A stretch of 42,331 nucleotides of DNA, taken from positions 1 through 42,331 of the forward strand of contig CAZART010000037.1 in NCBI GenBank assembly GCA_964487555.1. Direction: 5' to 3'. This DNA is from CAZART01 sp964487555 (GTDB taxonomy: Bacteria; Bacteroidota; Rhodothermia; Rhodothermales; VXPQ01). The position numbers were made by a program, and so were the translations under genes. Shown here one piece after another: positions 1-7,655 of the stretch (positions are counted from its first letter, which is position 1; each line of letters begins with the position of its first letter). The notes below the pieces were generated by a model, which saw only the letters and a list, made by a program, of their open reading frames with translations, had not been told where the DNA came from and ran no database searches.

Positions 1-2
1 CA

Positions 3-227
3 CTGCGCTCGCTGGCCGGCGGGCGAACGGCCGAGGCTCGAGCGATCGTTCGCGCCTATGCCGACGGACATCGCATGAAGGAGGCTTACCGCGCCGAACG
101 GCCGCGGGGGGGGCAACACGCGGTGCTCCCGTCCTACCGGCGAAGCATCGTCGTCGACTACTTCCTGCGTGGCCTAAAGACCTTCGACGCCCTGCCGGGT
201 GACGCCTTTTCCTCACGGACAAGCTAG
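3..227 (+). CDS. C-terminal fragment of an unidentified protein (5' end outside window)
   Basis: An open frame enters from the left edge and runs 74 codons to a TAG at 225-227. Codon use is GC-rich like the neighbours, which suggests a real gene end. The visible tail is basic in the middle (SYRRSIVVDYFLRGLKTF) with no recognisable motif, membrane segment or sorting signal, so no function is assigned. It converges with the EamA gene: the two stop codons share bases of the palindrome CTAG at 224-227, leaving no room for a separate terminator. Confidence 0.6.
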   Translation: MRSLAGGRTAEARAIVRAYADGHRMKEAYRAERPRGGQHAVLPSYRRSIVVDYFLRGLKTFDALPGDAFSSRTS

Positions 228-1207
228 TCCGTCCGCACGACGTGTTCGCCTCTTTTTCGGCTCCGGGAGATTATCGCGAAGGAAACCGCGGCAAGGACGA
301 CGGTCATGCCCGTTATAGATAGTGCGGTCGGCATCTCTCCGAAAAGAAAGTAGGCCATGATCGACGCACCGACGGGCTCGACGAGCGAAATGAGGCCGAG
401 CACGGCGGCCGGAAAGTAGCGGATGGCGTAGTTGAACGACCCGTGGCCGAGCACCTGCGGTCCAAGGGCCATGGCGGTGCAGAGCAGATAAAACTCAGCG
501 CCGTATCCGCCCAGGGGTGTTCCCAAGATCAGGGCCGTAATAACTACAGTTAGGGCGGTAACGGAATAGAGTGGGAATACGTAGGCCAGCCAGGAGGTTT
601 TTCTCCGCACCACGCGTCCGAAAAGCAGATAGATGCTAAACACCAGGGACGAACTCAGCGCAAGCGAGTTGCCGAGCAGCGGCGCATCGGCCGCCGCGGA
701 CGCCGCTGCATCCCCCAGGCCCAGCATGGCCGCGCCGGCGACGGCGAGAAGGATGGCGAGATTTACCCGCATAGACAACCGCTCCCTGAGAAAGAGATAG
801 CCGAGGATCGCCAGGAATATCGGGCTCGTCGTCACGAGTACCGATGCACTCGCGACCGTGGTGTGGTAAAGTGATTCGATCCACGTGACGAAGTGAAGGC
901 CGAGCACGATGCCTGCCGTTCCGATCAGCACCAGATCACGTCGTGTAAACGCGGCGATTTCAGATCGCGACTGCACGAGCGCAAAAGGCGCCAACACGGC
1001 GGCGGCAATGAGCGTCCGCCACGTAGCGATAGCCATCCCCGGAGCCTCCGCTGCCAGGCGAACGAGAATCGGACTGAACGAGAACGTCGCCAGTCCGAAA
1101 AAGAGGGCCCAGTAGACGCTCGTCGGCCGCGTGTGGTGGGCATGGTCGGATTGCCGCATGGGCTGAGTGCTTCGAAGCAGCGGACCGCGAAAACCGGTCG
1201 ATGGCAT
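224..1207 (-). CDS. EamA/DMT-family transporter
   Basis: This 327-residue integral membrane protein has about ten hydrophobic segments in two homologous halves, the pattern of the drug/metabolite transporter (EamA) superfamily. Typical features are the first-helix stretch WALFFGLATFSFSPILVRLA, the LVTTSPIFLAILGYLFLRERL motif closing the first half, and the SLVEPVGASIMAYFLFGE motif in the second half. Members export small metabolites; the substrate cannot be read from sequence. A second Met at residue 17 (base 1159) is an alternative start, since neither has a clear Shine-Dalgarno. It begins 9 bases after the DUF4293 gene on the same strand, so the two are probably cotranscribed. Confidence 0.88.
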   Translation of the reverse strand: MPSTGFRGPLLRSTQPMRQSDHAHHTRPTSVYWALFFGLATFSFSPILVRLAAEAPGMAIATWRTLIAAAVLAPFALVQSRSEIAAFTRRDLVLIGTAGIVLGLHFVTWIESLYHTTVASASVLVTTSPIFLAILGYLFLRERLSMRVNLAILLAVAGAAMLGLGDAAASAAADAPLLGNSLALSSSLVFSIYLLFGRVVRRKTSWLAYVFPLYSVTALTVVITALILGTPLGGYGAEFYLLCTAMALGPQVLGHGSFNYAIRYFPAAVLGLISLVEPVGASIMAYFLFGEMPTALSITGMTVVLAAVSFAIISRSRKRGEHVVRTD

Positions 1208-1216
1208 ATGGTGCGT

Positions 1217-1642
1217 TCATCGCAAGCGATCCATGGATTTCACCAGATCGATATCGCGTTGAATCCCCCGCCGCGCAAGGTAGAAGAAAATGTAGGCGAC
1301 AATCGGCAGCAGAAGAAGAAGCAGCGGCCAAAGTTCGCCGCCGGGTTGGCGCAGAAGCCTTAAATCGCCTGCAAGAAAGCGACCTCCGTAGAGTATGACC
1401 ATAAAGGCTAGCGTCATCACCTGCAGCGCTACGACCAGCTTCAATTGCTTCGGTCGATTCTTGTACGCAAAGACGGCCATCAGAGCGACCGTCGCGGTGG
1501 CCGTCCCCACAATGGTCACGGCGGATGCATACCATGCGAAGGCTTCGGTCGCCTGGGTTTGCCAGATGCTGTCGACAAAGACCAGAGAACCGAGGCAGAG
1601 GGCCCCCAAGATCAGATAAATGGATTGGACGCGTTGAATCAT
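1217..1642 (-). CDS. DUF4293 family membrane protein
   Basis: The protein has 141 residues and begins MIQRVQSIYLILGALCLG, the characteristic opening of DUF4293, a family of unknown function found mainly in Bacteroidota and relatives. Four hydrophobic segments are visible, at about residues 7-25, 35-58, 68-88 and 103-122, with short charged loops (YKNRPKQLK) between helices 2 and 3. It lies directly upstream of the EamA exporter on the same strand. The family assignment is good; the role is unknown. Confidence 0.8.
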   Translation of the reverse strand: MIQRVQSIYLILGALCLGSLVFVDSIWQTQATEAFAWYASAVTIVGTATATVALMAVFAYKNRPKQLKLVVALQVMTLAFMVILYGGRFLAGDLRLLRQPGGELWPLLLLLLPIVAYIFFYLARRGIQRDIDLVKSMDRLR

Positions 1643-1736
1643 TCGTTTACATGGTAAGGACGTCGGTTACGGGGTGGCTATGGCCGAAGATCGCACACGC
1701 CAAGTCCGCCGTTAGCGAGGATTTTGACGTCTGTCG

Positions 1737-2777
1737 CTAGCGAGGATTATGATGCTCGATGGAGACCTGTGAGGCCACACGATCGGCAACGGCATCGGCA
1801 AATTCGGTCGTCGACGCGGATCCGCCAAGGTCGCGCGTTCTGGTCCGGCCGGCTCGAAAGGTGTCGACCAAGGCGGTACGAACGGCGTCCGCAGCGGCAT
1901 CCTCGCCCAGGTGGCGAAGCATCATTTCCGCTGAGCGTATTAGTGCCGTCGGATTGGCGACGTTCTGCCCTGCAATGTCGGGTGCGCTTCCGTGCACCGC
2001 CTCGAAGACGGCATAATGGTCGCCGACGTTCGCGCCGGCCACCACGCCTAGGCCCCCGACCAGCCCTGCGCATAGATCACTCAGGATGTCGCCAAAGAGG
2101 TTCGTCGTCACGATGCACCGGTAGTCCTCCGGCCGGGTGACGAGCTGCATGCACATGTTGTCGATAATGCGGTCGTTGAATTCGATTTCCGGATACCCGG
2201 CAGAGATCTCTTCTCCTATTCGCAGGAACATACCTGACGTAATCTTGAGAATGTTCGCCTTGTGGGCGAGGGTCACCATTGCGCAGCTGTTTCTGCGGGC
2301 ATATTCAAAGCAGAAACGAATGATACGCTCCGTCCCCCGGCGCGTGACGCGCGCCGTGGCATCGGCAATTTCCAGACGTTCGTCGTAGGTCTCGATGCCG
2401 GAATACAGGCCTTCCGTATTCTCACGAAAGATGACGAGGTCGACGTCATCGAATCGGGTATTCACACCGGGCAGGGAGCTACAGGGCCGCACATTCGCGA
2501 ACAGATCGAGTTTCTGCCGCAGCTGGACGTTCACACTCTTGAATCCCTTGCCTACGGGCGTGGTGACCGGACCTTTCAGCGCAACCTTGTTTTTCCGAAT
2601 GGATTCCAGAACGCGCTCCGGCAGCGGCGTCCCTTCCTTCTCGAGCCCTGCTGCACCCACGTTCACGCATCGGTCCCATGTAAAGTCGATGCCGGTCGCC
2701 TCGAGCACGCGGAGGGTCGCGGCCGTAACCTCAGGCCCGATGCCGTCGCCCGATATGAGTGAAATCGTATATCCCAT
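1737..2777 (-). CDS. NAD-type isocitrate/isopropylmalate dehydrogenase family protein
   Basis: This 346-residue beta-decarboxylating dehydrogenase starts with SLISGDGIGPEV. Substrate-binding features include KSVNVQLRQKLDL (Ser81 matching the isocitrate-contact serine), the arginine in LFANVRPC and IFRENTEGLYSGIE. Metal-binding aspartates lie in NLFGDILSDLCAGL. The cofactor loop reads HGSAPDIAGQNVANP; Asp-Ile, where NADP enzymes have Lys-Tyr, points to NAD. Length and the 'RENTEGLYSG' wording fit NAD-isocitrate dehydrogenase or the related homoisocitrate/tartrate group better than LeuB. No leucine or TCA gene adjoins it, so the substrate (most likely isocitrate) is inferred. It stands alone between DUF4293 and the ExbBD terminator. 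Confidence 0.88.
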   Translation of the reverse strand: MGYTISLISGDGIGPEVTAATLRVLEATGIDFTWDRCVNVGAAGLEKEGTPLPERVLESIRKNKVALKGPVTTPVGKGFKSVNVQLRQKLDLFANVRPCSSLPGVNTRFDDVDLVIFRENTEGLYSGIETYDERLEIADATARVTRRGTERIIRFCFEYARRNSCAMVTLAHKANILKITSGMFLRIGEEISAGYPEIEFNDRIIDNMCMQLVTRPEDYRCIVTTNLFGDILSDLCAGLVGGLGVVAGANVGDHYAVFEAVHGSAPDIAGQNVANPTALIRSAEMMLRHLGEDAAADAVRTALVDTFRAGRTRTRDLGGSASTTEFADAVADRVASQVSIEHHNPR

Positions 2778-2883
2778 CTGAAGTTGTTCTCGTAATTGAA
2801 TCGCGTTTGCTCATAAGATATACGACGGAAACGGGCCCAATGGTTTGTTCTTCGTAAAAACGCCGGCTTCAATTGACCTCCAC

Positions 2884-2912
2884 AAAAAAGGCCCCGCCGA
2901 AACGACGGGGCC
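2884..2912 (-). terminator. Rho-independent terminator of the ExbB/ExbD operon
   Basis: On the minus strand a 7-bp GC stem (GGCCCCG/CGGGGCC, bases 2890-2896 and 2906-2912) with a 9-base loop is followed directly by six T residues (the A run at 2884-2889 on the plus strand). It sits about 30 bases after the stop of the last ExbD gene, which is where an operon terminator is expected. It also separates the operon from the dehydrogenase gene downstream. Confidence 0.92.
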
Positions 2913-2940
2913 TCTGTAGCCAGCCAGCGCGCTGAAACCA

Positions 2941-3393
2941 TTACCTGATTTCCGGCCTGCTGGAATAATTGATCCGCAGCGTGCCGGCTTCTCGGAGCTC
3001 CTGCTGAACGTCGGTGACGATGCCCATCTCCGACGTTTCGTCGACACGCAGCGAAACGATGAGCCTCGGCTGTTCGAGCAGCTTTCGGTACATCACATTG
3101 CGGATGCTGGACACTTCTTCTATCAGGGCGTCGTCGATCTGAATACCGGTCTCACCGAGCTGGTTGTTCTCCAACTTGAGCGGTCCGATATACAGATAGG
3201 TAATGAGACGCTTCTGCTCGATCTTCGTCAGCGCTTCAGCTTGAGGTAGTAGAGTCCGGACCTGGACCGTCGTCTCGCGAAGCACCGTCGTCACCATGAA
3301 GAAGATGATGAGCATAAAGATGATGTCCGGCATGGACGCCATCGGAATCGTCGGCTGTGACTTCGCGCTTTTCTTTTTAAAATGTTGAGACAT
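2941..3393 (-). CDS. exbD: ExbD/TolR biopolymer transport protein (second ExbD)
   Basis: A 150-residue protein with a short basic N-terminus, one transmembrane helix at about residues 22-42 (MPDIIFMLIIFFMVTTVL) carrying the conserved ExbD/TolR aspartate (Asp23) needed for proton flow, and a periplasmic C-terminal domain. With ExbB it forms the inner-membrane motor that uses proton motive force to energise TonB-dependent outer-membrane receptors. It is the last gene of the four-gene operon ExbB, 90-residue membrane protein, ExbD, ExbD, and is followed by a strong terminator. Paired divergent ExbDs are common in Bacteroidota. The TonB protein itself is not in the window. Confidence 0.9.
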   Translation of the reverse strand: MSQHFKKKSAKSQPTIPMASMPDIIFMLIIFFMVTTVLRETTVQVRTLLPQAEALTKIEQKRLITYLYIGPLKLENNQLGETGIQIDDALIEEVSSIRNVMYRKLLEQPRLIVSLRVDETSEMGIVTDVQQELREAGTLRINYSSRPEIR

Positions 3394-3443
3394 GTATTCT
3401 GTCCACTATCGTTCCTGACGTCAGACGGCGTAGGTGTGCCTCA

Positions 3444-4013
3444 TCAACTTTCTCCGACGTCGGGCTCCGCAATGGAAATCTGCGCCTTGATCTTTTCACG
3501 GATGGCGTTTTCTTCGCCGGATTCCTCGATGTAGTTGCGATAGGCGGAATAGCTGGGATAACCCAGACTGCGCGCTTCCGCGTCCCACATCTCGAAATAA
3601 GCCATCCATATCTCATCCAGCACGGCTATGTAGACGTCGTAGGGCGTTTGTCGGTCGGTCTTGAGGGATACGACCGCCTTAGACATCGATTCGGCGTAAT
3701 TGGGATCCGCGCCGTCATTCAGCGTGTGCTTCTTCACTTCGCCGCGAATGCGGGCAACGGACGATGGTTTATCCTCGAGGAGGACCTGGCCCTGGGCGTT
3801 GACCAGAATAGCCAGCATGTTACGCTCCTTGACGGGTGGCGGCTCCTGATCCTCCTCAAGCTTCGGAGGTAGCGTCATTCCTATTCCCGTGTCGACGTCG
3901 ATGGTCGTCGTAACGAGGAAGAAGATGAGCAGGAGAAAGGCGATGTCGGCCATAGAGGCCGTGGGGATCTCTCCCCCTTCTCGGGACCGTTTCTTTCCTA
4001 GGAGGCCAGCCAT
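3444..4013 (-). CDS. exbD: ExbD/TolR biopolymer transport protein (first ExbD)
   Basis: This 189-residue ExbD homologue starts MAGLLGKKRSREGGEIPTAS. Its single transmembrane helix, ADIAFLLLIFFLVTTTI at about residues 23-40, contains the proton-pathway aspartate. The periplasmic part is longer than in its neighbour and ends with an acidic, helical tail (about residues 135-189). It probably assembles with the ExbB encoded upstream to drive TonB, including the receptor encoded at about 20-23 kb. The gap to the next ExbD is about 50 bases, consistent with one transcript. Confidence 0.9.
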   Translation of the reverse strand: MAGLLGKKRSREGGEIPTASMADIAFLLLIFFLVTTTIDVDTGIGMTLPPKLEEDQEPPPVKERNMLAILVNAQGQVLLEDKPSSVARIRGEVKKHTLNDGADPNYAESMSKAVVSLKTDRQTPYDVYIAVLDEIWMAYFEMWDAEARSLGYPSYSAYRNYIEESGEENAIREKIKAQISIAEPDVGES

Positions 4014-4093
4014 GAGCGTATGCTAGTTTGATGCAATTTCCTGGAGCCGACGAGAATTTGACGCACACCGCCCGGCGGAAGATTCCCGCCGCG

Positions 4094-4366
4094 TCACGTG
4101 AAGAGGCCGCGGAGACCCGACAGCAGCAGGGAGAAACCGGCGAGAATGAACATGATGACCATCGTCCAGATTCCAGCCACCGCCCAGTCCCCAAGGACGA
4201 GACCGAGCACCGCGAGCAGAACGACGGGCACCAGAATGAGTGCCGCCGTAAGCGGGCTCACTTTACCATGGATCATGCTCTTCACACCGAAGAGCACGAT
4301 GGCGACGAGCGCCATTCCGCATAGAATGATGCCCGCCCACGTTGCGTAAACGACTAGAGATTCCAT
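4094..4366 (-). CDS. Small membrane protein between ExbB and ExbD
   Basis: A 90-residue, strongly hydrophobic protein with three predicted transmembrane segments, at about residues 5-27, 38-60 and 64-86, and only a few charged residues between them (KSMIHGK). It has no motif I recognise. Its fixed place between ExbB and the two ExbD genes, on the same strand with short gaps, suggests an accessory part of the motor complex, but that is inference from location only. Confidence 0.7.
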   Translation of the reverse strand: MESLVVYATWAGIILCGMALVAIVLFGVKSMIHGKVSPLTAALILVPVVLLAVLGLVLGDWAVAGIWTMVIMFILAGFSLLLSGLRGLFT

Positions 4367-4402
4367 GACAGACTCGCTTCAGATGGTTGTTCGCTGCAGG
4401 AT

Positions 4403-5164
4403 CTAAATTTTCGTTGGATCGGGCCCGGGTCGATCTTCCGTCGCTGTACGTTCCTTCATCGTCGAAGGCTGGATCGAACGTCCGGCGCCCAGGAGGACGA
4501 GAGAATCGATGAGCTCGATCGAGGCATCTTCCATCTCCACGACGATCCGATCGATCTTCGAAACAGCGTAGTTGTAGAAAAACTGGAGGATGATGGCAAC
4601 GATGAGGCCGAATGCCGTCGTCAGAAGCGCGATCTTAATACCGCCGGCCACGAGGCTCGGCGATATGTCGCCTGCCTGCTCAATGGCGTCGAAGGCCGCG
4701 ATCATCCCGACGACCGTTCCGAGGAAGCCGAGCATCGGGGCGAGGCTGATGAAGAGCGAAAGCCATACCAGACCACGCTCGAGAAAGCTCATCTCAATAG
4801 AGCCGTAGGACACGACAGCTTTTTCCACCGCCTCGATGCCCTCATCGGCGCGGAGAAGCCCTGCCTGAAAGACGGAGGCCACGGGCCCGCGCGTTTTGGC
4901 GCAAACCTCCTCGGCCGCAGCAATGCCGCCCTCATCGAGGGCCCGCTTCACGTTGACGATGAACTTGCGCGTGTTAATGTCGGCTCGATTGAGGGTAATG
5001 ATGCGCTCAAAGGCGATCGCCAGTCCAATGATCAAGCAGATAAGGACCGGCCACATCCAGGGGCCTCCCTCGTTGAATCGCTCGACAAGGACGTTGATAA
5101 ATCCTTCATCTGCCGACGCTGCTGCTTCCTGCAAGAGCAGCATCATTACGGTGAGAAGCTTCAT
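4403..5164 (-). CDS. exbB: MotA/TolQ/ExbB proton channel family protein
   Basis: A 253-residue inner-membrane protein. A periplasmic N-terminal stretch precedes helix 1 (PVLICLIIGLAIAFERIITL), then a cytoplasmic region, and then the signature LAPMLGFLGTVVGMIAAFDAI with the last helix IALLTTAFGLIVAIILQFFYNY, both typical of the TolQ/ExbB channel. A good Shine-Dalgarno (GGAGGA at 5173-5178, 8 bases before the ATG) fixes the start. It is the first gene of the ExbB/ExbD operon. It supplies the proton-conducting stator that, with ExbD, energises TonB. Confidence 0.93.
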   Translation of the reverse strand: MKLLTVMMLLLQEAAASADEGFINVLVERFNEGGPWMWPVLICLIIGLAIAFERIITLNRADINTRKFIVNVKRALDEGGIAAAEEVCAKTRGPVASVFQAGLLRADEGIEAVEKAVVSYGSIEMSFLERGLVWLSLFISLAPMLGFLGTVVGMIAAFDAIEQAGDISPSLVAGGIKIALLTTAFGLIVAIILQFFYNYAVSKIDRIVVEMEDASIELIDSLVLLGAGRSIQPSTMKERTATEDRPGPDPTKI

Positions 5165-5440
5165 GGACTAGTTCCTCCAGGAAAACAGGGGTTATAGTTG
5201 TCTAAACGATGGTGTGCAACGACCGTACGCCGAGTCAGCCCGCCAATATAACCACGAAACGCCTTGAAGTGCCATTCTACGCACGGTGACAGCCTGAGGC
5301 ACATCGGCTGAGTATACCCATTCTCGTGAGGATTGTCAACGAAGGCGCCGGTGCCGAAAAGCCCCGAATCCGCTTGAAAAACCGGACTTTTGTTGCACCT
5401 GCCGCGCTATTGCGCGAGCGTGTCGGATCAACGTCCGATA

Positions 5441-7129
5441 CTAGCGATTGTGCATGGCCAACTCTTCGGCCGACGACCATAATTTCATGGCTTCCTGGAG
5501 CACGACGTCCACGTCTCTCATCACGGGGTGCCACGCGCTTCGATCAAACACGCGCTGAGCAATACGGGCTTTGATGCGATACTTGACGACTCTCTCGTCT
5601 TCCCCGGCCTCTGCTTGACTGAAGTAACGCCGCTTCTCGTCCTCAGCCTCCTGGCCGACCTCCGGATGGTTCTCAGGCACTACATGCACATCTCGTTCGT
5701 CAATGAACGAGAGAAACTCCTGATACATCTCGTCTTCCACCTCGAAGTTGTCGATGAATTCCTGACGCTTCCTTTCCCACTCCGTGGCGAAACCGGCATG
5801 TCGATCGAGCCAGATCCGAGCAAAGTCATTGTCGAGCGAGCGACCGATGATCACCTTGATAAAATCTGACGCCGAGTCGGGTTGGACGACATAATCGGGC
5901 AGAATCCCTCCACCGCCAAATACGGTGCGACCGCTATCCGTCTGGTATTTCAACGAATCGGGCATCTGCTCCTTGATCTCCTCGATGCTGAGCGTGCGCT
6001 CGCGCGCATAGCGCTTATACTTTTCCGTATAGTATTCTTCCTTGACGCCGTTGTCGTAGTGGGTCTGGATGAGCCGGCCGGAGGGTGTGTAGAAGCGAGA
6101 GATCGTCATTCTCAAAACGCTTCCGTCTCGGAGGGGGAACTGCTTCTGGACGAGCCCTTTGCCGAAGGTCCGGCGCCCGACGATGAGCGCGCGGTCGTGG
6201 TCTTGCAAGGCGCCGGCCACGATTTCACTGGCCGATGCCGAGTTCTCGTTCACGAGCACCATGATGGCACCAGATTCGAATGAATTTCCGCCTGATGCCC
6301 GGCTCACCTGGTCGTATTCGTCGTGACGGCTCCGCGCCTCTACGATGGTCTGCCCCGCGCCGAGGAATTCGTCGCTTATCTTGATCGCCATATCCATGAA
6401 CCCACCGTTGTTGTCACGCAGATCAAGCACGAGGCGGTCCATCCCCTCCCCTCTAAGTTCCAGCATGGCGCCCATGAATTCATCATAGGTCGTGCGCGCG
6501 AAGCGATTCAGGCGGATATAACCCGTCCTATCGTCCAACATATAATGAGCATCCTTCGTGTAGAGGGGGATCTTGTCGCGCGTGATAGTAAAGTCGAGCA
6601 GCTCGGAATATCCGGGACGCTGTACGGTGACCTTCACCTGTGTGCCTCGCGGTCCCTTGAGATGCTTCTGAACGTCCACATTCGAAAATCCTATCGCAGA
6701 CGAATCGTCTACGGCCACGATGCGATCACCCGATAGAAGGCCCGCCTGTTCGCTCGGCCCACCGGGAAGCGGATTCAGCACCGTAACGGTATCACGGCCG
6801 TCGGGTCCGTCGATCAGTTCGTACGAGATGCCGATGCCTTCAAACGACGCGTCAAAATCCTCTCGCACCATCTTCATCTGTTCCGCGTCTATATACACGG
6901 AATGCGGGTCCAGCTCGTTAAGCATTCCCTTGATCGCACTCTCCGTAAGGACGGATGAATCAACGTCCTGTACGTACCGCTCATTAATCACCAGAAAGGC
7001 ATTTTCAAGCTTCTTCAGCGAATCGAACGTATCATCGCCGGACACGATGGCGCCAATCTCCATCCCCAGCAGGACGCCTACTGCGAGGATGATGGCACCG
7101 TAGGTTACGAGCTTTCTATGTGGCTTCAT
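5441..7129 (-). CDS. ctpA: S41 family C-terminal processing peptidase (CtpA/Tsp-like)
   Basis: A 562-residue periplasmic protease anchored by one N-terminal helix (residues 8-29). A helical dimerisation region precedes a PDZ domain at about residues 95-175 (PLPGGPSEQAGLLSGDRIVAVD). The S41 catalytic core follows, with Ser299 in NENSASASEI and Lys324 in GRRTFGKG; the 25-residue spacing equals that of the E. coli Tsp Ser/Lys dyad. A C-terminal extension of about 150 residues (GGGGILPDYV onward) resembles the Bacteroidota subgroup. It cleaves proteins near their C-termini for envelope quality control. It appears monocistronic; the upstream 526 bases hold no gene. Confidence 0.93.
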   Translation of the reverse strand: MKPHRKLVTYGAIILAVGVLLGMEIGAIVSGDDTFDSLKKLENAFLVINERYVQDVDSSVLTESAIKGMLNELDPHSVYIDAEQMKMVREDFDASFEGIGISYELIDGPDGRDTVTVLNPLPGGPSEQAGLLSGDRIVAVDDSSAIGFSNVDVQKHLKGPRGTQVKVTVQRPGYSELLDFTITRDKIPLYTKDAHYMLDDRTGYIRLNRFARTTYDEFMGAMLELRGEGMDRLVLDLRDNNGGFMDMAIKISDEFLGAGQTIVEARSRHDEYDQVSRASGGNSFESGAIMVLVNENSASASEIVAGALQDHDRALIVGRRTFGKGLVQKQFPLRDGSVLRMTISRFYTPSGRLIQTHYDNGVKEEYYTEKYKRYARERTLSIEEIKEQMPDSLKYQTDSGRTVFGGGGILPDYVVQPDSASDFIKVIIGRSLDNDFARIWLDRHAGFATEWERKRQEFIDNFEVEDEMYQEFLSFIDERDVHVVPENHPEVGQEAEDEKRRYFSQAEAGEDERVVKYRIKARIAQRVFDRSAWHPVMRDVDVVLQEAMKLWSSAEELAMHNR

Positions 7130-7521
7130 TCGGTAGGACTGGTCTGTGCGTTACTAACGGGCCGCCTGGATCTTCCAACGACGACCTCCTTTATGAGGCC
7201 GAACGTGCGCGGCTGGGGAGCGACGGTCAAGGCGGCGGATGCGATGAGCTTTCGCGATCGGTCTATCAAGCGTATGCAGATTTTGTTACGAATCGTAAAG
7301 AATCGTGATCCCATGTGGACGTACCAACGTCTTGACCCCTTGCCGGGACGTTGTCCGCGGCGGCTGTCGGGCGAGGCGCGGATCGTGTATGGCGGCGTAC
7401 GGCCGAGCCGGAACCGTTCGGCGGCCGACCGTCGTATGCAGGAGTACGACGGCGGCGGCTGAGCAGGGATCCCGCCGTGGTCGCGAATCCACCGAAGAGC
7501 GACGCGCATCTTCCGTACGTT

Positions 7522-7593
7522 AGAACGTCCCAACGGCAGAACGGCAGAACGTCCCAACGGCAGAACGTTCCAACGTCAGAACGTACCAACGTT
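7522..7593. repeat. 16-bp tandem repeat, four copies plus a half unit
   Basis: The unit AGAACGTCCCAACGGC occurs at 7522-7537 and 7546-7561, with an 8-base half unit between them (7538-7545). Two diverged copies follow at 7562-7577 and 7578-7593. Every copy keeps AGAACG..CCAACG. There are no unique spacers, so this is a minisatellite rather than a CRISPR. It ends 62 bases before the PolX-like start codon, so copy number could alter promoter spacing. Confidence 0.85.
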
Positions 7594-7625
7594 CGACTCT
7601 CTAAAAGCGTTCGACTCTCTAAAAG
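7591..7625. repeat. 17-bp direct repeat, two copies
   Basis: GTTCGACTCTCTAAAAG occurs at 7591-7607 and again at 7609-7625, a perfect duplication immediately after the 16-bp array and about 30 bases before the PolX-like ATG. It lies in the presumed 5' leader or promoter region of the plus-strand operon. Confidence 0.85.
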
Positions 7626-7655
7626 ACAGAATGCCCAAGCGTCTCAGCGTCAACA

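Larger units (their letters stand above)
7130..7655. other. Intergenic region between divergent ctpA and PolX-like genes
   Basis: These 526 bases separate two divergently transcribed genes, so promoters for both should lie here. The left half is GC-rich and shows no convincing reading frame, because the frames present lack family motifs and start signals. The right 110 bases are occupied by two kinds of short tandem repeat, listed separately. No RNA gene, terminator or operator could be recognised. Confidence 0.6.

Noticed and set aside
893..1363. Plus-strand frame of 156 codons
   Set aside because: It is antisense to the EamA and DUF4293 genes, very rich in Arg and Gln, and lacks any family motif.
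1713..1748. 11-bp direct repeat TAGCGAGGATT at the dehydrogenase stop
   Set aside because: Too short and without an element between the copies to support an insertion target duplication.
5423..5438. Small hairpin after the ctpA stop
   Set aside because: The stem is only five pairs and no T run follows, so it does not support a terminator call.
7522..7625. CRISPR-like cluster of repeats
   Set aside because: Units are 16-17 bases with no unique spacers and no cas genes nearby; they are simple tandem repeats.
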